64,000 nucleotides of DNA from Actinacidiphila cocklensis. Lineage in GTDB: Bacteria > Actinomycetota > Actinomycetes > Streptomycetales > Streptomycetaceae. This document shows positions 17,217 to 26,809 of the stretch, piece after piece. Both the position numbers and the translations under genes were made by a program. The notes beneath the pieces are model-generated. The model did no database searches. It was given only the letters and a program-made list of their open reading frames with translations, and was not told the origin of the DNA. The DNA lies in the NCBI RefSeq assembly GCF_907177275.1, contig NZ_CAJSLV010000049.1:31326-95325 (forward strand), in the 5' to 3' direction. Each line of letters begins with the position of its first letter. Within the stretch, counting starts at the first letter, position 1.

Positions 17217-17370
17217 GACCATCTGTCGTGGCGGGCCTTCCGGGACGAGCCGTGGTTCGGGGAGGTGCCGACGCTGACGGCGGCCGCCGCGGTCACCTCC
17301 CGGGTCCGGCTCGGAACGCTCGTGAGGTCGGTCAAGCCGCGCTCATGCATCACGGTCTGACCTGCGGAAT
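17217..17370 (+). repeat. Right copy of the direct repeat flanking vapBC
   Basis: 17242-17370 matches the left copy (16304-16433). Similarity to the LLM gene extends further left here: 17217-17241 (atctgtcgtggcgg and following) matches 25907-25931. So this copy holds a slightly longer piece of the LLM gene, without the jetC fragment of the left copy. It ends 28 bases before the jetD stop codon. Confidence 0.9.
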
Positions 17371-17397
17371 CGCCTCGAGTCTGCGGCTGATCGGAGG

Positions 17398-18651
17398 CTA
17401 GGGCGAGCGGAGGTCGGTGAGGAGCTGATCGATGAGGTGTTCTTCCTCGACCCTGACGCGATGGTGGCTGATGGCCTCGCCGAGGGCCGGGTCCCAGGGC
17501 GTGGGAACGGGAGATCCGGTGGTGAGGGGGCTCCCGAGGCTCCGTTCGACGGCGGCCAAGTAGGAGACGGCGTCGTAACGCCATGGCGTGGCGCCGAAGA
17601 GACGCAGGACGCCGGTGGCGATGCGGATACCGCCCCAGTCGAAGTCGCCGTGGAAAGCGAGGCGGCACCCCCGGTCTCGGAGGTGTCGCAGCAGGCAGCG
17701 GGCGGCAGCTGAGAGAGTGCCCTCCGCGCAGACCAGTGGAGGGCAGCCGGGGCCGAGTTCGTCGGCCGCGGCGGCGAGCACTGCCGGGTTCTCGCAGATC
17801 CGCACGACGTGCTCGTCGAGTCCGAGATCGGGTACCTGCCGGACCAACTGGCGCAGCGTCAGGACGCAGGGTTCCCCGCCTTCCCGCGCAGCGGCGAGCA
17901 CGCGGCCGACCGTGCCACGGGGGGAGCCGGGCAGGCCCAGGACAAGGACCCGGGAGGAGAGCTCGTCCAGGGCGACTCCGACGGCGGCCCATGCGGCTCG
18001 GCGGCCTTCGGCGCCGGCGGTCGTCGCGGCGGGTAGTCCGGCGAGATGCCGGACGCCGGACAGGACAAGAGTGGTGAGAGGGCGCCCGTCGTCCAGCGCG
18101 TGGGCGTCGCCGAGGGCGCGGGCGGCGAGAACCGGGAGGGCGAGGCCGTCGGACGGCAGCAGGGCCAGCACCCGTACGATGTCGGCGGCGAGTTGCCGTG
18201 CGATCGCGGGGTCGCTGCCGGAGAGCCGCTTGAGCAGTCCTGTCGCCGCCAGCATGGCAGGCCAGGAGGCGAGTTCAGGCCGGTCCGTGACGGCGGGTTG
18301 GTCGAGTTCTGCCAGCACCTGCTGCCAGGAAGCGGCGAGCGCGGCGTCCTGTGCCCGCTTGTCGCCAACCGGCCCGGTGAGCGCGACGACCGCTGCGGCC
18401 AGGCCGTCCGGGCAGGCCAGGGACTCGCGCAGGACGCGATCGACCTCCGCCAGCGGCACGGTCAACGAAGCGCCCGCGCGCAGTCGACGCCCGAGCAGCG
18501 CCTCGGCCGCGCGGCGCTGCCCGGGGGTGGCGGACCGGAGGGTGGCCGAGGCGTCCAGGGGCCGACCGGCGGCTATGCGGTTGCGGACACGCTCCAGCAG
18601 CCAGGCTGTCTCCGGGCCGCCGAGCAGGCGTTGCAAGCGAGGAAGGTCCAT
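17398..18651 (-). CDS. jetD: Wadjet nuclease subunit JetD (TIGR02679, DUF3323/DUF2399)
   Basis: In Wadjet systems JetD is a topoisomerase-VI/TOPRIM-like nuclease that cuts closed circular DNA after the SMC complex has extruded it. The 417-residue protein has a helical N-terminal DUF3323 part and a C-terminal DUF2399/TOPRIM part with the expected metal ligands: Glu287 in CENPAV (286-291), VCAEG (307-311) and HGDFDWGG (334-341, Asp336 and Asp338). It starts two bases after the jetC stop, so it is the last gene of the operon. All key residues are present and it appears intact. Confidence 0.92.
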   Translation of the reverse strand: MDLPRLQRLLGGPETAWLLERVRNRIAAGRPLDASATLRSATPGQRRAAEALLGRRLRAGASLTVPLAEVDRVLRESLACPDGLAAAVVALTGPVGDKRAQDAALAASWQQVLAELDQPAVTDRPELASWPAMLAATGLLKRLSGSDPAIARQLAADIVRVLALLPSDGLALPVLAARALGDAHALDDGRPLTTLVLSGVRHLAGLPAATTAGAEGRRAAWAAVGVALDELSSRVLVLGLPGSPRGTVGRVLAAAREGGEPCVLTLRQLVRQVPDLGLDEHVVRICENPAVLAAAADELGPGCPPLVCAEGTLSAAARCLLRHLRDRGCRLAFHGDFDWGGIRIATGVLRLFGATPWRYDAVSYLAAVERSLGSPLTTGSPVPTPWDPALGEAISHHRVRVEEEHLIDQLLTDLRSP

Positions 18652-18653
18652 GG

Positions 18654-21600
18654 TCAGGCCGGCAGTGTCTCCTGGCGCTGGCCCGGCAACTCGGGATCGC
18701 GGGCACGACTACGCTGCCGGCCATCCCACTCCCAGCGGGTGACCAGGACGGCGGCGACCCCGTCCACGCGGGACAGTTGGGCGATCGCCAGGCCCGGGAC
18801 CTGGGGGTAGCAGCCCCATTCACGTTCGGACGTCATCACCACGTCCAGGTCGAAGGCGGCGAGGAGGCCGAGGGACTTGGCGCGGGAATCGTCGTCCACG
18901 CCGGCGAACGCCTCGTCGAGAGTGACCAGGCGAGGGGCGTGAGGGTTGCCGGCCGAGGCGTAGTGGGAGGACGCGGCGGCGAACAACGGCAGGGAGACGG
19001 ACAGCACCCGCTCGCCGCCCGAGGCCGGTCCGGTGGCCGACTGCCACTTGCCGTGCTGATGGCGTTCGATACCGAACTCGTGCCAGGCGCGGTAGTCGAG
19101 TGCCGCGGTGAGATGCTCCAGCCAGGTGCCCGCGGGGTTGTCGTTGCGGGCACGTTCGATCTGGGCCTGGAGGAACTCGCCGAGTGCGGTGCGGTCAGCG
19201 GCCGTCCAGGCGTCCGAGGACTGGCGCAGCAGGCGGTCGCGGGCGGCAGACAGTCCTCCGGGGGCGTTGCGGGCGGGCCGCCAGACGAGGCGCAGCAGCA
19301 TGCCGGTGCTCGTCGGGCGGTGCCTCAGCTCCCCGTTCATCCCCAGCACCTGGTGTTCCGCGGCGCTGACCAGTTCCTGGAGCGTCCCGGCGACCTCGGT
19401 GATCAGATGGTTCTCCAGGATCTCCTGCTCACGGGCAGAGAGCAGCTCCCTGCGGTCGCCAACCTCTGTGCCCAGGGCGGCGGCGAGTTCGGGCACGGAA
19501 CGCTCGCGGCCCTGGAAGACGATGTCGACGACCAGGCCGTCCTCCAGCATTCGGGCGGCGGCGGTGTGGCCGTGACGCGCAAGCGCGTCGGAGAGGTCCT
19601 TCAGTTCCTCGGTGATCCTGCGCTGCACCTGGTCCCAGGCCGGGTCGGAGTCATCCACGGCTTCCAACTCGTTTTCCACGGCGCGGGCGAGGCGGACCGC
19701 GGGTTCGGGCGCCCAGGAGTCGGTGGTGACCTCCAGGTCGGGCAACGCGACAGCGAGCAGGCCGGTACCTGCGAAACGGCGGAAGGTGTCGATGGCCTCG
19801 GCACGGGTCCGTACCGTCTCTTCGATCTCGGTACGGACGCGGGAGCGCACGGCGTCCGCGGCGGCCCGGAAGCCGATGGCGGCGTCCTGCTCACGGCGGA
19901 GGGCGCGCTCGCCCTCGTCGCATTCGCGCAGCGCGGCGGCCACCTCGGTGAGTTGGCGTTGCAGGTCGGCCACGGCGGCGCCGACCGTCGCAGCCAAGGT
20001 CTCGTGGCGCTCCCGTGCGGCGACGGCCTCACGGGCCGCGGCGCGGGAGCGTTCGGCGAGTTCGGCGGTGTGCTCGGCGGCGCGGGCGTGGTCGGCCTGC
20101 TCGGTGGCCACGGTCGCACGGGCGGCGCGGGTCTCACGTACGGCGGGCCAGAGCGCGGCCAGGGACTCGCGGTAGCGGGCGAGAGCATCGCGCAGGTCAC
20201 GCAGACAGCCGCCGGTGCTGGGGAGGTCGAGTTCCTCGGCGAGGGAGTGCAGTTCGGTCATTGCCCGGTCGGAGGCGGCGGTCGCTTCGGCGGCCACGTC
20301 ATCGGCCGCTTCGCGCCGCTGGGTGGCGCGGGTGTACTCACGGTGGGCGGCTGACACGGCGGCGTGGGCGTCGCGCAGAGCGGCGTCGTCAGGCAGCGCG
20401 GCCTGTTCAGCCGCCAGGACCCGATAGTCCGCCTCCAGGCTCTCGCCGCGTGCAGCGAGTTCGGTGAACGTGCCTTCGAGTCGGGCGATCTCCGCTTCGA
20501 CGAGGGCGAGCCGGGCGCGTCTGGCCTGTTCCCGGGCGCCCTCGCCGAGATATTCCGCGGCCGGCTTGGACCAGGCGCCGGTGAGGGCGCCGAGGCGGAA
20601 CCGGCCGTCGAGTGCGAGCCAGGTGCCGGTGCCGGGGAGTTCATCGCCCGGAGCCAGCAAGCCGATGCCCGCCAGCACCCGGGCGATCAGCTCGTCCGGC
20701 AACTCCGCCACCGCCGGGTCGGCCCGGTCCGCAGCGGGGCGCAGCAGCACCGCAAGCGACGGGCCGTCCACCGGAGCCCCCGCGGTCGCGAGGGTGTCCC
20801 CGACGTCGGCGGAAACCACCGTGCCGTCCGGGCCGACCCAGGCGTCCAGCAGACCGGAAGCTTCCAGCGCCGCTTCCAGACCGGCCCGCTGGGTCGCCGT
20901 CAGGGAGTCGTCGGCGAAGTCCACCAGGCGCCACAGCGGCGCCCCCGGGCGGTCCCGCCTGGCCTCGGCGGATCGGGTGTGCGGGGCGAGCGGTCCGCGC
21001 TGGCCCCCGGCGCGCAACTCGGCCAGTTCGACCAGCAGCCGGTCGTGGCTCTCCCGCGCCTGCCGCTGCTCGGTCTCCAGCGCCGCGCGGCGCCGGGCGA
21101 GTTCCGCGCCGACCTCCGCCGCGGCCTGCTGGGCGGCCACCCGGGACGGGTCGGCGCCGACCAGGGTCTCGACCCATCGGGCCAGCTCGTCGAGCGTGCC
21201 CTCCAGGCTTGCCGGGCGAAGCAGGGAGCATCCGGCGAAATGCACGCGGACGGCCGCCAGGTGGTCCTGGCCCGCGCGCGTCGCGCCCTCCTCGGAGTCC
21301 GCCCTCATCTCGGCGCGGTGGGCCAGTTCGCCTTCCGCGTCCTCCAGCACGCGCCGCGCCCGGTCGAGATCGTCCGCCGCCACCTGCGCGGTGGCCACCT
21401 GCTTCTCGACCAGGGCAACCGACCGCAGCCGGCGATCGGTGAACTCGTCCACGACGCGTTGTACGGTCTCCGGGGTCTTCTCCTCGGCCAGGGGAAGGAC
21501 CACCCGGTCGGCGTGCTCGCGCTCCAGCCCAGCCGCCTCCGCCGCCTCGCCGGACAGGGCGAGTACAGTCTCCGAGGCCCGCTCGGCGGCCTCGGTACGC

Positions 21601-22769
21601 GACCGCGCGGCACCGAGCCGGTCGGCGGATCTGGCCAGTTCGCCCTCCGCCCTGAGAGCGTCGGCCGCGGCGCGGTCGGCGTCCCGCACGGTACGCCCGG
21701 CCAGCTCGGCGGCCTGCTCCAGCTCACGGGCGCTGCGCATCTCGGGACCGGCCCGCAGCGCCTCGTCCCTGGCCCGCAGACCGGCGCGCTGTTGCCCCAG
21801 CTCCTCCGCTCGGGCCTCGGCCTCGGCAAGCGCCTCGACGGCCATCGTGAAGTCGTGCTCAGCGGCGTTCAGCTCGGTGCGCAGGGCTTCGTAACGCGAA
21901 TGCTGTCCCCGGGGCGCACGGGCTTTGCGGCGGGCGGCGACCCGCGCATACCGACGGTAGTGCTGGAGAAAGGCGTCCGCCGCCCGCTCGGCCGCCACCA
22001 TGACGGCCAATTGCTCCTTCTCCTCGTCCAGGGAGCGGAACGCCTCGGCGACATCCGCCACCACGGCCTGGTCCATCGGCGGCAGCGACTCGGTGAGCGC
22101 CTGGGAAAGCGCCTTCTCGCTGGGCCGCTTGGACAGCTGCGGCTGACGCAACTGGATCAGCAGGTCCACCAGGGCCGCATAGCGCTGCTCGCCGAGCCCG
22201 AACAGCGCCTCGTCCACCGCCCGGCGGTAGGAGCGCGCCGAGTCGTACACCAGTCCCCGGCCGTCCGTCGCATCGGCCAGCCGGTCGCGGCTGATCGCGG
22301 CGCCGGTGGAGTCCAGCAACCGCAGTTCCCCGCCCACCCGCTGGTCGGTCACGAAGTACCAATGCCGGGCGACACCGCGACCGGCCACGGCTTTCAGGCC
22401 ACAGCCGAGGGTGGTGTAGCGGGCCGTACCGTCCTCGTCCAGACGGCCGAACTCGACCCAGGTGTACCCGAGCCGTTCGGGATGCGGGTGCTCGCCACCG
22501 AGCAGCAGGTTCCACTCCATGCGCTTCTTCGGATCGGCGTCGGGCTCCACCCGGTGCGATGCCAGGTCGCCGTCCAGCAGGAAGGGCAGGGTCAGGGCGA
22601 GCACCTTGGATTTGCCCGTGCCGTTGTTGCCCCGCATCAGCAGGCGGCCGTCGCGGAAGTGGAACTCCTCGACGTCGTAATAGAAGAGGTCGACCAGGCC
22701 GACCCGCAGCGGCTGCCAGCGGGAGCGGCCAGGGGCCGGCAATGGAGTTCCGGCCACGGTGCTCGTCAC
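18654..22769 (-). CDS. jetC: Wadjet SMC-like ATPase JetC (TIGR02680)
   Basis: The DNA-extruding motor of the system, 1371 residues. An N-terminal ABC half-head carries Walker A GNNGTGKS (47-54). Long Glu/Ala/Arg-rich coiled coils cover about 240-560 and 770-1050, with a hinge-like middle. The C-terminal half-head has the signature SGGER near 1250 and Walker B LVTLDEAFAGVDD near 1285. This composite head plus length fits the TIGR02680 family rather than canonical Smc or SbcC. The GTG start overlaps the jetB stop as GTGA. Roughly 100 bases of it (19211-19310) exist as a relic at 16204. Confidence 0.95.
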   Translation of the reverse strand: MTSTVAGTPLPAPGRSRWQPLRVGLVDLFYYDVEEFHFRDGRLLMRGNNGTGKSKVLALTLPFLLDGDLASHRVEPDADPKKRMEWNLLLGGEHPHPERLGYTWVEFGRLDEDGTARYTTLGCGLKAVAGRGVARHWYFVTDQRVGGELRLLDSTGAAISRDRLADATDGRGLVYDSARSYRRAVDEALFGLGEQRYAALVDLLIQLRQPQLSKRPSEKALSQALTESLPPMDQAVVADVAEAFRSLDEEKEQLAVMVAAERAADAFLQHYRRYARVAARRKARAPRGQHSRYEALRTELNAAEHDFTMAVEALAEAEARAEELGQQRAGLRARDEALRAGPEMRSARELEQAAELAGRTVRDADRAAADALRAEGELARSADRLGAARSRTEAAERASETVLALSGEAAEAAGLEREHADRVVLPLAEEKTPETVQRVVDEFTDRRLRSVALVEKQVATAQVAADDLDRARRVLEDAEGELAHRAEMRADSEEGATRAGQDHLAAVRVHFAGCSLLRPASLEGTLDELARWVETLVGADPSRVAAQQAAAEVGAELARRRAALETEQRQARESHDRLLVELAELRAGGQRGPLAPHTRSAEARRDRPGAPLWRLVDFADDSLTATQRAGLEAALEASGLLDAWVGPDGTVVSADVGDTLATAGAPVDGPSLAVLLRPAADRADPAVAELPDELIARVLAGIGLLAPGDELPGTGTWLALDGRFRLGALTGAWSKPAAEYLGEGAREQARRARLALVEAEIARLEGTFTELAARGESLEADYRVLAAEQAALPDDAALRDAHAAVSAAHREYTRATQRREAADDVAAEATAASDRAMTELHSLAEELDLPSTGGCLRDLRDALARYRESLAALWPAVRETRAARATVATEQADHARAAEHTAELAERSRAAAREAVAARERHETLAATVGAAVADLQRQLTEVAAALRECDEGERALRREQDAAIGFRAAADAVRSRVRTEIEETVRTRAEAIDTFRRFAGTGLLAVALPDLEVTTDSWAPEPAVRLARAVENELEAVDDSDPAWDQVQRRITEELKDLSDALARHGHTAAARMLEDGLVVDIVFQGRERSVPELAAALGTEVGDRRELLSAREQEILENHLITEVAGTLQELVSAAEHQVLGMNGELRHRPTSTGMLLRLVWRPARNAPGGLSAARDRLLRQSSDAWTAADRTALGEFLQAQIERARNDNPAGTWLEHLTAALDYRAWHEFGIERHQHGKWQSATGPASGGERVLSVSLPLFAAASSHYASAGNPHAPRLVTLDEAFAGVDDDSRAKSLGLLAAFDLDVVMTSEREWGCYPQVPGLAIAQLSRVDGVAAVLVTRWEWDGRQRSRARDPELPGQRQETLPA

Positions 22770-24025
22770 GCCCTCGTACCCTTCGTGCTCTTCGTGCCCT
22801 TGGCGGGCTTCTGTCGCTTCCTGCTCGGCGTGCTCTGTCCTGGTTCCAGGAGGACGGTCTCGCCGACCCGGTAGCGGTCCAGTGCCGGGCGCCCGCGGAC
22901 CGCGTCCCCGTCGTCCGCCGCCACCAGGCCCAGCGCGGAAAGCCGTGCCACCGCCTGCTCGACCAGCTCGACCTCGGCGCCGGGGGTACTCGCGCTGCGC
23001 CGCCAGAATCCGGCGTGCTCCAGCGCCCAGCCGGCCACCAGCCGGTGCAGCTCGCCCAGTGTCACGCTGCCGCCCCTGCCCGCCAGGTACTCGGCGATCA
23101 GCAGGGCGATATGGCCGTCAGTGCCCTGCTCCGGCATCCGCAGATCGGTGAGGTCGTCGTAGGGGTCGACCATGGCGACGCCCTCGGCGCGCACCTCCGG
23201 TACGAGCCCGGTCAGCTCGCTGATCCTGCGTGTCAGGGCACCCCGCTGGGTGGTCAGGTACGCCCGCTCGGCATCGGACAGCTCGTCCAGGTACAGCACC
23301 GGATCGTCCAGCAGCCGTCGCGTCAGGGTGTGTCGCAACGCCCGGTTGCGCAGCTCGTCGCTGTCCGGCAGCACCTCGGCGTTGAGCTCGGCCAGCCGCT
23401 GCTCGAAGTCCACCGCGCGCACCGTGCTCGGGCCGCGCCGGGAGACCAGGAGGCCGGCCAGCACCCGACGGTCCACGTCGTACAGGGCGTCACCGGCCGA
23501 CTTGAGGAACGCGTCCTCGTCACCGGCGACCTTAGCCAGCACGCCCCAGTTCAGCAGCAGCCGGACCACCGCCACCAGATCGGTGCGCTGCTCCCGATCG
23601 GTCAGCGTGAAGACGACGCCGGCCTCCTCCAGCGCGGGGTCGGCCGCCGAGAGGACGACCTGCTCCGCCAGCCGCCCGAGTGCGATCTGGTGCTCGGCGC
23701 GCTCCAGGACCGCCAGGCACAGGCACACCAGCACGTAGCGCCGCCGGGAGAAGGGCAGCCCGGTGCGCTGGTCCCGCGCCGGGTGGGTCGAATCGGCGTC
23801 CCGGCCCGGGACACGACGCAGCCGGGCCACTTCCGAGTCCACCAGCAGTGCCCAGCCCGTGTTGCGATCGAACCAGGTACGCAGCTCGGCCGCGTGCTGC
23901 CGGACCAGCCGGAAGTCGTCGCTGCCCGCACGCAGCAGCGGACGGCGCAACAACGCCCGTGCGCCCCGTCTGACCTCGTCGACGCGTTGCGCCGCCAGGA
24001 CGTCGCCCAGCCGGTTGTCACTCAC
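22766..24025 (-). CDS. jetB: Wadjet kite subunit JetB (TIGR02678, DUF2398)
   Basis: A 419-residue protein that would act as the KITE/MukE-like subunit bridging kleisin and SMC. It has the pattern of the DUF2398 family: a start rich in Leu/Arg (RLGDVLAAQRVDEVRRGARA), the run FSRRRYVLVCLCLAVLERAE, and several winged-helix-like segments (TLGELHRLVAGWALEHAGFW, then RLSALGLVAADDGD). The tail is basic and low complexity (KRQKPAKGTKSTKGTRA). GTG 24025 overlaps the jetA stop as GTGA; the longer upstream frame is inside jetA and was rejected. Confidence 0.9.
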   Translation of the reverse strand: MSDNRLGDVLAAQRVDEVRRGARALLRRPLLRAGSDDFRLVRQHAAELRTWFDRNTGWALLVDSEVARLRRVPGRDADSTHPARDQRTGLPFSRRRYVLVCLCLAVLERAEHQIALGRLAEQVVLSAADPALEEAGVVFTLTDREQRTDLVAVVRLLLNWGVLAKVAGDEDAFLKSAGDALYDVDRRVLAGLLVSRRGPSTVRAVDFEQRLAELNAEVLPDSDELRNRALRHTLTRRLLDDPVLYLDELSDAERAYLTTQRGALTRRISELTGLVPEVRAEGVAMVDPYDDLTDLRMPEQGTDGHIALLIAEYLAGRGGSVTLGELHRLVAGWALEHAGFWRRSASTPGAEVELVEQAVARLSALGLVAADDGDAVRGRPALDRYRVGETVLLEPGQSTPSRKRQKPAKGTKSTKGTRA

Positions 24026-25632
24026 TGGCCCGCGCCGACCGCTTGCGGCTCCGCCGTGAGGTCGACGATCTCCACCAGGTGCTCCGGCCCCCGAAAGACG
24101 CCGTCGAGGGTGCGGATCTCGGCCGTCCCGCCGCCGGGCAGTCTCGTCAACCTGATCTCCATCGTCCCGTCGTTGGTAGTGGTCGAGACCGTCTCCGTGC
24201 CGGGCCGCCACGCCGCCAGAGCGTCGCCGAGCAACAGCAGGAACAGCCGGAAGGCGTCCCCGTCCAACTCGTCGACTTCACTGAGCCGTACGGGTCCCGG
24301 GGTGGCCAACCGCGCCCTGGCCGCCGCCGTCTGCTCGGCCTGCTTGCGTGCCAGCTCGCCGAGGTACGCCTTGGCTTCCGACCGGTCCTGTACGGACCTG
24401 GCCCGCCCGCGCCGCTCGTACGAGCCGGTACGGCGCAGATGCGGGCTGATCCGCACGCCCGGGGCGTCGTACCAGGACGTGGAGGCCGATACCGGCTCCG
24501 CCTCCTGCTCGATCAGCGACTCCTGGTCGACCGTCAGGTGCCGGGCGGAGTACAGGCCGAAAGCCGAACGCCACATCCGGTGCCGTGCGGCGTCCTGCGG
24601 AGCCTCGGCGAACCAGCGTGCCAGCTCCCGGAAGTCGGCCGAGCGGTCCGAGCGGCCGGCCCGCCGCTCGTTCAGCGCCCTGACGACGGACAGCAGCTGC
24701 GGAATCGCCTGGCGTGCGGCCGCCCGGAGCAGCTTCGCCTGGGAGTTGCGGCCCGGCACGCTGACGAACCACGCCCGCAGCCCCTCCCAGCGCCCCTGCC
24801 AGCGCAGCCCGGCGGCGGCCAGCGCCTCGGCGGCGAGGTCCGGGGCCGCGTCGGAAGCCTCGCGCTCGGCGGCCAGCCGCAGCAGCGGCCCGACCGGTCC
24901 GTCCGGCGGCACGCCCAGCTCCCCCAGCAACCCGGCGATCTCCGCACCCCGGGTGACCAGGTCCTCGATGAACCGCTCCAGGTACTCGATCAGCCGCTGC
25001 TTGTAGGCGAGGAAGACCTCCACCTCCGCCTCGTGCAGGTCGACCGTCCGCTGGAGGGAGTTCATGAACGCCCGCGCGTTCTCCGCGAGACCGGAGAAGC
25101 GGTCGACCAGTGCGAGCAGCGACAGGTGCACCACGGCCGGGTCCCGTTCGGACCGCTCGGCCATCACCAGCAGCGCCCGCAGTTGCACCGCGATGTCGGC
25201 GAGCGCCACCGCCTGCAGCTCCCCGCGCCGGCCCAATGCCTCGTCGTACGCGGCCAGCGCCTCCTCGGCGGCTTCACCCGCCCGGGTGAGCTGGTAGATG
25301 TGCCGTGCCCGGTAGAAGTCCTCCAGCGCCGTCACCCGGCTGGTGTCCGGGTCGGCCCGCAGATTGCCCCACCGGGCGAGCCGTTCCAGCGCCGCCGCCA
25401 CCGCGTCCAGCGACGGACGGTCCTCCGGCAGCAGTCCCAGATGCACGTCCTCCGGCCGCAGGTGGACGGTGAACTCCTGCTTGGCCCGGATGAAGGCCCC
25501 CATTACCTGGCGGTACAGTCCGCAGTGCTCGGTGGAAAGGTGGGCGAACGGCTGGTACGGTCCGTGCTCTCTCTCGGCGCCAACGGCCTGCGAGCCCGCA
25601 CGAGGGGGTTCTGTGCTGGTCACGCATTCCAT
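24022..25632 (-). CDS. jetA: Wadjet kleisin-like subunit JetA (TIGR02677, DUF2397)
   Basis: First gene of the operon, 536 residues. It is the kleisin-like subunit in these systems, binding the SMC heads and JetB. The DUF2397 family pattern is clear: PFAHLSTEHCGLYRQVMGAF near the start, then AALERLARWGNLRADPDTSR (winged helix), FYRARHIYQLTRAGEAAEEA, and a long helical middle with IEYLERFIEDLVTRGAEIAG. ATG 25632 is used; GTG 25623 is an alternative and neither has a strong Shine-Dalgarno. It is divergent from the LLM oxidoreductase gene, with 169 bases between the two starts. Confidence 0.9.
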   Translation of the reverse strand: MECVTSTEPPRAGSQAVGAEREHGPYQPFAHLSTEHCGLYRQVMGAFIRAKQEFTVHLRPEDVHLGLLPEDRPSLDAVAAALERLARWGNLRADPDTSRVTALEDFYRARHIYQLTRAGEAAEEALAAYDEALGRRGELQAVALADIAVQLRALLVMAERSERDPAVVHLSLLALVDRFSGLAENARAFMNSLQRTVDLHEAEVEVFLAYKQRLIEYLERFIEDLVTRGAEIAGLLGELGVPPDGPVGPLLRLAAEREASDAAPDLAAEALAAAGLRWQGRWEGLRAWFVSVPGRNSQAKLLRAAARQAIPQLLSVVRALNERRAGRSDRSADFRELARWFAEAPQDAARHRMWRSAFGLYSARHLTVDQESLIEQEAEPVSASTSWYDAPGVRISPHLRRTGSYERRGRARSVQDRSEAKAYLGELARKQAEQTAAARARLATPGPVRLSEVDELDGDAFRLFLLLLGDALAAWRPGTETVSTTTNDGTMEIRLTRLPGGGTAEIRTLDGVFRGPEHLVEIVDLTAEPQAVGAGQ

Positions 25633-25801
25633 TGTGCAGGGTGCCAGGCGCTCTCCTGCCAGCTTCACCGAACGGGCGATACGACTGCCGCAGACCTCGT
25701 ACCCTGCCAGGGCCGGGGGCCACAGCCTCTCGTGGCGGATGCCGTTCCCGGACGGGCCTGATGCCGACGACGGAGACCGCGCGGACCGTATCGTCGTCCT
25801 C

Positions 25802-26701
25802 ATGCGTCTGAGCACTGTGATTCTGCCGATCTACCGCTGGCACGAGCAGGGGCGGGAGGTGTGGCAGCGGGCCGAGGAGCTGGGCTTCCACGCGGCGTAC
25901 ACCTACGACCACCTGTCGTGGCGGACCTTCAGGGACGAGCCGTGGTTCGGGGCGGTGCCGACGCTGACGGCGGCCGCCGCGGTCACCTCCCGGGTCCGGC
26001 TCGGAACGCTCGTGACGTCGCCGAACTTCCGGCATCCGGTCACCCTCGCCAAGGACCTGATGTCGCTCGACGACGTCTCCGGCGGACGGGTCGTGCTGGG
26101 CATCGGCTCGGGCGGCACCGGCTTCGACGCGACGGTGCTCGGGCAGGAGGCGTGGACGCCGCGCGAGCGGGCCGACCGGTTCGCGGAGTTCGTCGCGCTG
26201 CTCGACCGGCTGCTGACGCATGGGGCGGTCAGCGAGCGCGGCACGTACTACGCGGCCGAGGAGGCCCGCAACATCCCCGGGTGCGTGCAGCGGCCGCGGC
26301 TGCCCTTCGCCGTGGCGGCGACCGGGCCGCGCGGGCTCGGCCTGACGGCGCGCTACGGGCAGGCCTGGGTGACCACCGGCGACCCGGCGCTGTTCGAGAG
26401 CGGGACGCCGGAGCAGTCGCGGGCGGCGATCCGCGGGCAGGTCGAGCGGCTCGGCGAGGCGTGCGCGGCGGCCGGGCGGGACCCCGGCGAGCTGGAGCGG
26501 ATCATGCTCACCGGTTTCACGCCCGACAGGAACACCCCGCTGGACTCGGTCGACGCCTTCGTGGACTTCGCCGGGCGGCACGCGGAGCTGGGCATCACCG
26601 AGATCGTGCTGCACCACCCGATCCCCGACTCGGACTTCGCCACCGACCCGAAGGTCTTCGAGCGCATCGCGACGGAGGGCCTGGCGCAGCTCGCCGGCTG
26701 A
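25802..26701 (+). CDS. LLM-class F420-dependent oxidoreductase
   Basis: A 299-residue luciferase-like TIM-barrel enzyme, probably F420-dependent given the host and the family. Signs are the opening strand MRLSTVILPIYRW, TYDHLSWR near 37-44, GTLVTSPNFRHPVTLAKD near 69-86, GRVVLGIGSGG near 95-105 (cofactor loop) and PFAVAATGPRGLGL near 168. Substrate unknown. ATG 25802 is taken because the barrel starts there; TATCGT seven bases upstream could be a -10 element of a leaderless message. About 100-120 bases of its 5' third (25907-26030) are present as two extra copies in the island to the left. Confidence 0.92.
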   Translation: MRLSTVILPIYRWHEQGREVWQRAEELGFHAAYTYDHLSWRTFRDEPWFGAVPTLTAAAAVTSRVRLGTLVTSPNFRHPVTLAKDLMSLDDVSGGRVVLGIGSGGTGFDATVLGQEAWTPRERADRFAEFVALLDRLLTHGAVSERGTYYAAEEARNIPGCVQRPRLPFAVAATGPRGLGLTARYGQAWVTTGDPALFESGTPEQSRAAIRGQVERLGEACAAAGRDPGELERIMLTGFTPDRNTPLDSVDAFVDFAGRHAELGITEIVLHHPIPDSDFATDPKVFERIATEGLAQLAG

Positions 26702-26733
26702 ACACCGGCGCCGACCTGGGAGAATCGGCCATT

Positions 26734-26758
26734 ACTATCCTCTAGGTACCTACTATCC
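26734..26758. promoter_or_regulatory. Palindrome with flanking direct repeats upstream of the NmrA-like gene
   Basis: TAGGTACCTA (26743-26752) is a perfect 10-base palindrome. ACTATCC occurs at 26734-26740 and again at 26752-26758, 18 bases apart. This is an AT-rich patch in GC-rich sequence, placed 51-76 bases before the start of the next gene, so it is a candidate operator. NmrA-like genes are often controlled by a divergent HxlR regulator, but none is present here. Confidence 0.55.
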
Positions 26759-26809
26759 CCATGCTGTTAGCTTTCTCAGGTCAACGGGACATCGGACCTG
26801 GGAGTGATC

